A DNA stretch of 64,000 bases from Synechococcus sp. CC9605 (lineage in GTDB: Bacteria > Cyanobacteriota > Cyanobacteriia > PCC-6307 > Cyanobiaceae), in assembly GCF_000012625.1 (NCBI RefSeq), contig NC_007516.1:1736001-1800000 (forward strand), in the 5' to 3' direction. Shown here in pieces: positions 58,257 to 64,000 of this stretch (position 1 is its first letter; every line of letters begins with the position of its first letter). Under the pieces are notes generated by a model, which searched no databases, was not told where the DNA came from, and saw only the letters and a program-made list of their open reading frames with translations. The translations under genes and the position numbers were made by a program.

Positions 58257-59291
58257 TTAGCCAGCAACAACGTCCCTGAGCCAGGCCGCCGCCAGCTGGT
58301 CGCCCCAGCAGCCGTCACGGCCATGGAAACCGTTGTGCCCTCCCCGTGGAGTGAACAACGTGCGAATCACAGCCTCCGGCGGCAGCGCCTCTGCGAGATC
58401 CATCGCGGAGGCGGCAGGAACCCAGGGATCATCCAGAGCCTGCAACAGCAAGGTGGGTGGCATCGCTTTGCAGGCGGGCACCAGATGCTGCAGGGGTGAA
58501 GCCACGCGGTAGTAGGCCTCTACATCCGCAAACCCCCAGCGGGGAGCCGTCACGGCACTATCGAACTCACGAATCGAACGGGGGGGCGTCGCCTGCAGCT
58601 TGGCTTCCTCGTCAGCGTTCACCCCAAAGGGATCCGCCAGGGTCTGACGCACCAACCGCTTGAGCAGCCAGCGTTGGTAGACCCGATTGCGCAGTCGCTC
58701 GATCGAGGCGCTGCAGGCGGCCAGATCCAAGGGACTGCTGGCACAGAAGAGGCCATCAAGCACGCCGGGGGACGCCAGAGCGGCATTGAGCAGCATCGTG
58801 CCGCCCAGGGAGATGCCGGCCCCCAGCAGTGGACAACCCGCCGCCAAGCTTCGGGCCCGAGCAATCACCGGCAGCAGATCACTGTTGCAGCGCGCTGCAT
58901 AGGTGCCACCCGCGAGGTGGCGGCCCGGATCAGCACCGCGCAGGTTGAGGCGCAGCACCGCAAAACCAGCGGTCTGGAGCGCCACACCCATCCGCCTCAG
59001 GCCTTCTCGGGAACTGGATCCCCCCAGACCATGGAGCAGCAGAACCAAGCCCTTGGGGTCCCCTTCCGGCTGATCGAGCAGGGCCAGCAACGACCCGGCA
59101 GCTGCCGCTCCACTGGGCAGGGCTGGCACGGGAATTTCAATCGGAACACCTTGATCGTGGGGAAGATCCACCTCACGCAGGGTGTCGCGCAGGGTTTGCA
59201 GGTCACCACCAATCCAGGGCCAGCGCTGCTCAAACGACGGAACCCCCAGCCGCTGCAACAGCTGGGGGTTATCCACGCCACGCCCAATCAC
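58257..59291 (-). CDS. YheT-like alpha/beta hydrolase
   Basis: A 344-residue hydrolase of the YheT/AB hydrolase-4 type: LVLLLHGLGGSSSREGLRRM is the oxyanion region, the nucleophile elbow is seen as GISLGGTMLLNAAL, and HNGFHG near the end holds the catalytic His. Esterase of unknown substrate. GTG 59291 overlaps the pntB stop by 4 bases (GTGA), so translation of the two is coupled. The pairing with transhydrogenase is unusual and has no obvious meaning. Confidence 0.87.
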   Translation of the reverse strand: MIGRGVDNPQLLQRLGVPSFEQRWPWIGGDLQTLRDTLREVDLPHDQGVPIEIPVPALPSGAAAAGSLLALLDQPEGDPKGLVLLLHGLGGSSSREGLRRMGVALQTAGFAVLRLNLRGADPGRHLAGGTYAARCNSDLLPVIARARSLAAGCPLLGAGISLGGTMLLNAALASPGVLDGLFCASSPLDLAACSASIERLRNRVYQRWLLKRLVRQTLADPFGVNADEEAKLQATPPRSIREFDSAVTAPRWGFADVEAYYRVASPLQHLVPACKAMPPTLLLQALDDPWVPAASAMDLAEALPPEAVIRTLFTPRGGHNGFHGRDGCWGDQLAAAWLRDVVAG

Positions 59292-60709
59292 TTCTTGCCC
59301 AGGCCCAGATCCTTCAGTTCCACCAGGAGATCGCCCAGCACCTTCTTGGCATCACCAAACAGCATTGAGGTGTTGGCTAGCTCGAACAGATCGTTCTTGA
59401 TGCCGGAGTAACCAGCGCTCATGCCCCGTTTCACCACGAACACCGTGCGGGCGTCCTGCACATCCAGAACGGGCATGCCGTAGAGCGGCGAATTGGGGTC
59501 GCTCTTGGCCTGGGGATTGACCACATCATTTGCCCCCAGCACCAACACCACATCGGTGGCGGGGAACTCGGGGTTGATCTGATCCATCTCCTGAAGCTGC
59601 TCATAGGGCACATCGGCCTCAGCCAGGAGCACGTTCATGTGACCCGGCATACGGCCGGCCACCGGGTGAATGGCATAGGCCACATCAATGCCAGCACTCT
59701 CCAGCACCCGAGTCACTTCCCTGAGCGTGTGTTGCGCCTGAGCCACGGCCAAGCCATAGCCCGGAACAATCACCACCCGTTCAGCTGCCTCGAGGGTGAG
59801 GGCGCATTCCTCAACACTGCAGCTGGTGATGTTGGTGTATTCACCGCCGCCACCACCTGCAGCGCTCGTGGCACCCAGGGCGCCACCGAACAGCACAGAC
59901 ACCAGGGAACGGTTCATGCCGTTGCACATCACCTGGGTGAGGATCAGGCCGGCAGCACCAACCATGGCGCCGGCCACGATCAGCAACTGGCTGCCCACCA
60001 CGAAACCGGCAGCGGCAGCAGCCACACCGGAATAGCTGTTCAGCAGGGAGATCACCACGGGCATGTCGGCGCCGCCGATCGGCAGCGTCACCCCGATCCC
60101 CAGCAGGCCGGAGGCCGCCACCAGCAGCCAGAGGCCCGTGCTCGAATCAGCGTTGCGCAGCATTTCAACGGCACCCACCAGGGATGCCACCGCCAGCGCG
60201 ATGTTCACGGCATGGCGCGCCTTGCTCTGCATCCAGGCCGGCGTGGACAGCCAACCCTGCAGCTTGGCCATGGCCACGATCGAGCCGGTGAAGGTGATCG
60301 CACCAACGAAAACGGAGACAACGATCGACACCACTGCCACGGGGCCTGCCGCATCGAGGGCCGCCGGATAAAGCGCAGCAGCCAGGGCCACCAGCAGTGA
60401 CGACATGCCACCGCAGCCGTTGAAAAGGGCGACCGTCTCCGGCATCGAGGTCATCGGCACCCGCTGGGCGGTGATAGCGCCGAGCACACCACCCACCAAC
60501 GTTCCGGAAATGATCCAGGTCCAGGCGGCGATGCTGATGCCGCTGGTGCCCAGGTAGTTGATCAGCAGACCCAGCACCGCAAGGCCCATGGCCACAGCGG
60601 CCAGCTGGTTGGCGCCCCTCGCGGAACGCACCTTGGAGAGACCTTTGATGCCGAGAGCCAGCAGCAGAACCGCAACCAGCTCGATCGCGTATTTGAGAAA
60701 GTCAGACAT
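59288..60709 (-). CDS. pntB: NAD(P) transhydrogenase subunit beta
   Basis: Membrane subunit with domain III (NADP-binding). Proton-driven hydride transfer from NADH to NADP+, a source of NADPH independent of light. The 473-residue product has about nine membrane helices (for example LGLLINYLGTSGISIAAW), then the NADP domain with GYGLAVAQAQHTLREV, and a C-terminus containing FELANTSMLFGDAKKVLGDL. The start overlaps the pntA2 stop by one base. Downstream it couples to the hydrolase gene. Confidence 0.95.
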   Translation of the reverse strand: MSDFLKYAIELVAVLLLALGIKGLSKVRSARGANQLAAVAMGLAVLGLLINYLGTSGISIAAWTWIISGTLVGGVLGAITAQRVPMTSMPETVALFNGCGGMSSLLVALAAALYPAALDAAGPVAVVSIVVSVFVGAITFTGSIVAMAKLQGWLSTPAWMQSKARHAVNIALAVASLVGAVEMLRNADSSTGLWLLVAASGLLGIGVTLPIGGADMPVVISLLNSYSGVAAAAAGFVVGSQLLIVAGAMVGAAGLILTQVMCNGMNRSLVSVLFGGALGATSAAGGGGGEYTNITSCSVEECALTLEAAERVVIVPGYGLAVAQAQHTLREVTRVLESAGIDVAYAIHPVAGRMPGHMNVLLAEADVPYEQLQEMDQINPEFPATDVVLVLGANDVVNPQAKSDPNSPLYGMPVLDVQDARTVFVVKRGMSAGYSGIKNDLFELANTSMLFGDAKKVLGDLLVELKDLGLGKK

Positions 60710-61005
60710 CAGCGGTTCTCCTTGCGAGCAGGCTTGCGGCTGAACATGGCCAGCATGCGATCGGTCACAAGGAAGCCCCCGATCACGTTGAACAGGGCAA
60801 AGCCCAGCGAGACGGAACCGAGCAGCAACAGCACGGTGTTGTCGCCGGCTTTGATGATGGCGGTGAGCGCTGCCAACACGGTGATGCCCGAGATGGCGTT
60901 GGCACCACTCATCAAGGGAGTGTGCAGGGTGGGGGGAACCTTGCCGATCAGCTCCAGCCCAAGCAGGCTGCCAAGCAGGAGAACCCAGAGGAATTCAACA
61001 AACAT
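60709..61005 (-). CDS. pntA2: NAD(P) transhydrogenase subunit alpha, membrane part (PntA2)
   Basis: A 98-residue protein with about three membrane helices (FLWVLLLGSLLGLELIG, then a middle helix, then LGFALFNVIGGFLVTDRMLAMF). It corresponds to domain II of alpha, made separately in cyanobacteria. Ends with a basic tail. Starts overlap its neighbours by one base on each side, so the three genes form an operon. Confidence 0.93.
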   Translation of the reverse strand: MFVEFLWVLLLGSLLGLELIGKVPPTLHTPLMSGANAISGITVLAALTAIIKAGDNTVLLLLGSVSLGFALFNVIGGFLVTDRMLAMFSRKPARKENR

Positions 61006-62144
61006 CAGTTGGCACCTGGGGTAAGAACATCGCCACGACGGATGGTGCCGTCCTGGGCGATCAGACAGCCGGCGATCAGTTCATCCTCGAGATCAATGCT
61101 GAGGACGCCGTCCTTCAAGGTGGGCTCCAGCAGAGCCACTAGGTTGCGGGCGTAAAGCGCACTGGCGTGATTGGGAACGCTGCAGGGCAGGTCATTACCA
61201 CCGATCAGCTTCACGCCCTTGCGATCCACGGTCTGGCCAGGAACGGTGTCGGCACAGTTGCCGCCCTGGGCCACGGCCAGATCCACCACCACCGCGCCGG
61301 GGCGCATCCGATCGAGCATGTCTTCGCTGATCAAACGCGGAGCGCGGCGGCCAGGCACCTGGGCGGTGCAGATGGCCACGTCGGCCTCGGCCAGCTGATC
61401 CGACAGCTGCTGACGCTGGGCCGCCAGGAAGGCGTCGGAGGCCTGTTTGGCATAGCCACCAGATTCCGAGGGCTTGTCCTCCATCTCGGGGGGCTCAATG
61501 AAGCGGGCTCCAAGCGATTCCACCTGCTCCTTCACCGCAGGTCTGATATCACTGACGTACACCACAGCACCCAGACGACGCGCTGTGGCCACGGCCTGAA
61601 GGCCGGCCACACCGGCTCCAAGAATCACCACCTTGGCAGGCTGAACGGTGCCCGCTGCCGTCATCAGCATCGGGAAATAACGGTCCAGCGCGGCGGAGGC
61701 AAGCAGCACCGACTTGTATCCGGCGATGTTGGCCTGGGAGGAGAGCGCATCAGCAGACTGGGCCCGGCTGATCCGGGGCAGCAGCTCGAGCGCCATGGCA
61801 GAAAGCCCGCTGCGCTTAAGGGCGGCCGTCAGCTCTTCGTTGGCATAAGGAGAAAGCAGACCCACCACCAGCGCTCCCTGGCGCAGTCGGGCCAGGGTGG
61901 CTGCCCTCGGCGATTGGACACAGAGCAGAACATCCGCCTGACTCCACGCCGACGAATCTCCCGTCCCAATGAGATCCGCGCCCTGCTCGGCGTAGGCCTC
62001 ATTGAGGTATCCGGAGGGGGTACCGGCTCCGTGTTCGACTGCGACGCTGCAGCCCAACGAAATAAATTTCTTGACCGTGTCCGGTGTTGCCGCGACGCGG
62101 TTTTCTCCCGGCGTCGACTCCACCGGTATAAGAAGTCTGGGCAA
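61005..62144 (-). CDS. pntA1: NAD(P) transhydrogenase subunit alpha, NAD-binding part (PntA1)
   Basis: Soluble NAD(H)-binding domain I. From TTG 62144 the product has 379 residues; the family begins PRLLIPVESTPGENRVAATP, which fits there. An upstream frame to 62171 adds ten residues. The NAD domain has GAGVAGLQAVATARRLGA and VVYVSDIRPAVKEQ, and TAQVPGRRAPRLI is the hydride-transfer loop. The start is divergent from the gene at 62348, leaving a 200-base shared promoter region. Confidence 0.93.
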   Translation of the reverse strand: MPRLLIPVESTPGENRVAATPDTVKKFISLGCSVAVEHGAGTPSGYLNEAYAEQGADLIGTGDSSAWSQADVLLCVQSPRAATLARLRQGALVVGLLSPYANEELTAALKRSGLSAMALELLPRISRAQSADALSSQANIAGYKSVLLASAALDRYFPMLMTAAGTVQPAKVVILGAGVAGLQAVATARRLGAVVYVSDIRPAVKEQVESLGARFIEPPEMEDKPSESGGYAKQASDAFLAAQRQQLSDQLAEADVAICTAQVPGRRAPRLISEDMLDRMRPGAVVVDLAVAQGGNCADTVPGQTVDRKGVKLIGGNDLPCSVPNHASALYARNLVALLEPTLKDGVLSIDLEDELIAGCLIAQDGTIRRGDVLTPGAN

Positions 62145-62347
62145 GGCGAACACAACCACCGACCCGGCCAAGGGTAGAAGGTCGCCTTCTCGAGATCGAG
62201 GAAACTTCCTGAAGAACGTACAGAACTTCTGTCGTTCTTGCTACGTAAAGTGGACCCTCTGTGCTCCCCATGGGTCTCAGCGCAATCGAGTGTCCCGACG
62301 GCCTCTGCCACAGCCACCACGGTGGCCACGCCGTTGAACGGGAAACC

Positions 62348-62848
62348 ATGCAGTCCACCCTCCAGTTGCACGGCAAAGACTGGTGTGAACGGCTGGCGGA
62401 GCGGATTTATGAAATCTCCGTCGACACCTTTTCGCAAAGCGTGATGCCGAGCCTGCACACGGCCGGCTGGCAGCGACGCCATCTCGACTGGGAGTTCAAG
62501 CTCAACGATGGCGAGAGCGAACCCGATCGCACCCTGGTGGACGGGATGATCAACGCCACGGAAAGCTTCCTGCGCAGCAGCGAAGTGCACCGCCTGTTCA
62601 TCCAGGAACTAGTGCAGGGCACCTTCGCGGAAGCCGACAACGACGACCTGCGCATTCAAGCGGTGCGCACCTTGGTGGAAACCGAGATCGTGGCGATGCT
62701 GGAGGAGCACAAGGAGGAGCTGCTCGATCGGCTCGCTCAGCAGCTGCTGGACAGCGCCAAAGGGGATTTCACAGCAGCTCGCTCCGCCTCAGAGGAGGCC
62801 TTGAAGGAGGTGGAGCACCTGGTGGTCAACCACGCCGAAGCGCTCTGA
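62348..62848 (+). CDS. Conserved cyanobacterial protein of unknown function
   Basis: From ATG 62348 the product has 166 residues, mostly helical and acidic. It contains DWCERLAERIYEISVDTFSQ, DRTLVDGMINATESFL and IQELVQGTFAEADNDDLRIQ, and a long C-terminal helix (ARSASEEALKEVEHLVVNHAEAL). The longer frame from 62261 lies in the shared promoter region and is not used. No catalytic motif is seen. Divergent from pntA1; function unknown. Confidence 0.7.
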   Translation: MQSTLQLHGKDWCERLAERIYEISVDTFSQSVMPSLHTAGWQRRHLDWEFKLNDGESEPDRTLVDGMINATESFLRSSEVHRLFIQELVQGTFAEADNDDLRIQAVRTLVETEIVAMLEEHKEELLDRLAQQLLDSAKGDFTAARSASEEALKEVEHLVVNHAEAL

Positions 62849-62881
62849 AGCAGGGGCGCTTATCCAAGGCATGCTGCCGGC

Positions 62882-63058
62882 TCAAACGATCGGCAGCACT
62901 TCCTGTTCGAGGCCCACGGCCCAGTTCACCTCGCCGCGGCGGTGCAGGACGCGGGCCCTAAGAATCAACGGATCGATGTCGCAGTCGAGTTGCCAGCAAA
63001 GATCGAGTTGGTCGCGCTGGTGGTCGAGGGGACTGCTGAAAAAACGACGTTGGGCCAT
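62882..63058 (-). CDS. Small conserved protein of unknown function
   Basis: From ATG 63058 the product has 58 residues, with two cysteines in LDLCWQLDCDIDP and an end of VLPIV. The frame extends to 63115, but the first 19 residues are not expected. It is divergent from the helicase gene to the right. It may be a small regulator or stress protein, but there is no motif to say so. Confidence 0.5.
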   Translation of the reverse strand: MAQRRFFSSPLDHQRDQLDLCWQLDCDIDPLILRARVLHRRGEVNWAVGLEQEVLPIV

Positions 63059-63160
63059 GGCGATGGGCGGGACCCGATCCCGATGGAGCTGATGGCCGGA
63101 CAGTAGAGATGCCACAGCACAAAAGAATGGTTAAAAAGACTCATCTTCCCGAGAGGTGAT

Positions 63161-64000
63161 ATCTCAGCCGTCAGCTTCAACCTCCCGGGACCGCTCAACA
63201 CCAAGCTCAGCCAAGTCCCTGTCCAACCAAGGCAGTGGCAGCAACAGCTGATCCAGCTGCTGCGGCGCAGGCTCGAGCTGGAGGGCAGCAGCCGCGACCT
63301 GCTGGTGTTTGCAGGCCCAGGGGCAGGCAAAACCCTCGGGGCCATGCTGGGATTCCGCGCCATGCGCGATCAGGGCCGGCTGGACCATTTCGTGGTCTTC
63401 TGCCACCGAACCTCAATCCTCAACCAGTGGAAATCCGCCGCAGCGCGTCTTGGCTTGCAGCTGGAGGAGTGGTCCTGCCCGCCGGAGCAAAGCCAAGACG
63501 CTGATGGCTTGTTGGTGACTTATCAGGGGGCCGGTCGCCAGCTCGAGGCTCTGGGTGCACGGCTCGAGCAATGGGGCCTGAGCGCCTGCATGGCGATCGC
63601 CGATGAAGCCCATCATCTCGGCGTTGATCCTGACGAACCGGATGCCACCGCCTGGGGGCAGACCTTTCTGGAGCTGACCGGCAGCGTGCGGCTGCGACTG
63701 GGGCTCACGGGTACCCCCTTTCGTGCCGACAACCTGGCGTTCTGCGCCGCCCGGCGCATGCGGGTGCGTCTGGATGACGGCGGTTGGGTTGAGCAGATCC
63801 GACCGGATCTCTGCGTTGAACCCAGGGACTTGATCGCTGCAGGGGATGTGCGCCCCCTGGAGTTCCGTTTCCAGGACGGCTGGGTGGAACACAGCCGAGA
63901 AGGACACCCCGACCGCGACGTTTCCCCCCTCTCGGTTGAGCAACGGGAAAGCTGGCGCGCGCGCAACCTGCGTCGCGCCATCCGCCTGGCCGACAGCAGC
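63161..64000 (+). CDS. Superfamily II DNA/RNA helicase (5' part, runs off the right edge)
   Basis: An open frame with about 280 residues of the N-terminal part of a DEAD/DEAH-type helicase. Seen are the Q-like region RQWQQQLIQLLRRRLE, Walker A FAGPGAGKTLGA (motif I), DEAHH in IADEAHHLG (motif II), and RLGLTGTPFRADN (motif III). Open frame begins at 63107; from there to 63304 there is no ATG, GTG or TTG, so a start of the ATC at 63161, or another unusual start, is inferred. Function (restriction-type, DNA repair or RNA) is not decided. Confidence 0.75.
   Translation, partial: MSAVSFNLPGPLNTKLSQVPVQPRQWQQQLIQLLRRRLELEGSSRDLLVFAGPGAGKTLGAMLGFRAMRDQGRLDHFVVFCHRTSILNQWKSAAARLGLQLEEWSCPPEQSQDADGLLVTYQGAGRQLEALGARLEQWGLSACMAIADEAHHLGVDPDEPDATAWGQTFLELTGSVRLRLGLTGTPFRADNLAFCAARRMRVRLDDGGWVEQIRPDLCVEPRDLIAAGDVRPLEFRFQDGWVEHSREGHPDRDVSPLSVEQRESWRARNLRRAIRLADSS

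Overview
The window is a gene-dense, high-GC chromosomal segment of a marine picocyanobacterium, most likely a marine Synechococcus (subcluster 5.1 type). The assignment rests on gene content: the clock output kinase SasA, a PetH ferredoxin-NADP reductase with an N-terminal CpcD-like phycobilisome-binding domain, PetG, CytM-like cytochrome, magnesium chelatase ChlI, a CurT-like thylakoid curvature protein, lycopene cyclase, geranylgeranyl diphosphate synthase, a DesA-type desaturase, GuaB3, and split PntA1/PntA2/PntB transhydrogenase. There are no insertion sequences, prophage genes, CRISPR arrays or rRNA genes. The two ends cut through genes: a lyase-like conserved protein at the left and a superfamily II helicase at the right.

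Layout. 1-9.9 kb: SasA, tRNA-Glu, an SRPBCC protein, petH, then the oxidative pentose phosphate pair zwf-opcA, cobB, acylphosphatase and small membrane or secreted proteins. 9.9-14.4 kb: a minus-strand run folD, 2OG oxygenase, crtE, DUF212/PAP2-like protein, RecD-like helicase, with 4-bp overlaps. 14.4-20.7 kb: a 7TM-HD phosphohydrolase, a tightly overlapping trio (metallopeptidase-like, RluA-type pseudouridine synthase, SemiSWEET), several small conserved proteins, a Nif11-domain protein, a coiled-coil membrane protein and an orphan sugar-ABC permease. 20.7-28 kb: leuA, a GH57 glucan enzyme, lycopene cyclase and gyrA. 28-40 kb: curT, guaB3, trxA, hisH, rsmD with petG antisense to its tail, then a mostly co-directional block of cytM-like, trmJ-like, beta-lactamase-like hydrolase, DUF3370, chlI, ruvC, folate cyclo-ligase, sufE and hom. 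40-46.7 kb: a lipoprotein and permease of a peptide-type ABC importer, a DUF1400 hydrolase, an MFS transporter, and an AT-rich islet with a P-loop protein. 46.7-64 kb: ychF, an HlyD-family adaptor, polA, cysS, a SNF-family Na+ symporter, dxr, a thioredoxin-like ferredoxin, desA, an alpha/beta hydrolase coupled to pntB-pntA2-pntA1, and the start of a helicase.

How the genes work together. Much of the window concerns light metabolism and redox balance: PetH, Zwf/OpcA and PntAB all make or interconvert NADPH; PetG, the cytochrome and CurT serve thylakoid electron transport and membrane shape; Dxr, CrtE and lycopene cyclase sit at the start, middle and end of the plastid-type isoprenoid and carotenoid route, and ChlI commits to chlorophyll. 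The most unusual features are structural: convergent overlap of petG with rsmD, a divergent 5' overlap of a DUF1400 hydrolase with an MFS gene that has no ordinary start codon for its apparent full-length form, an AT-rich insertion-like islet, and a Nif11 protein lacking a cysteine core. No completely new multi-gene system is evident.
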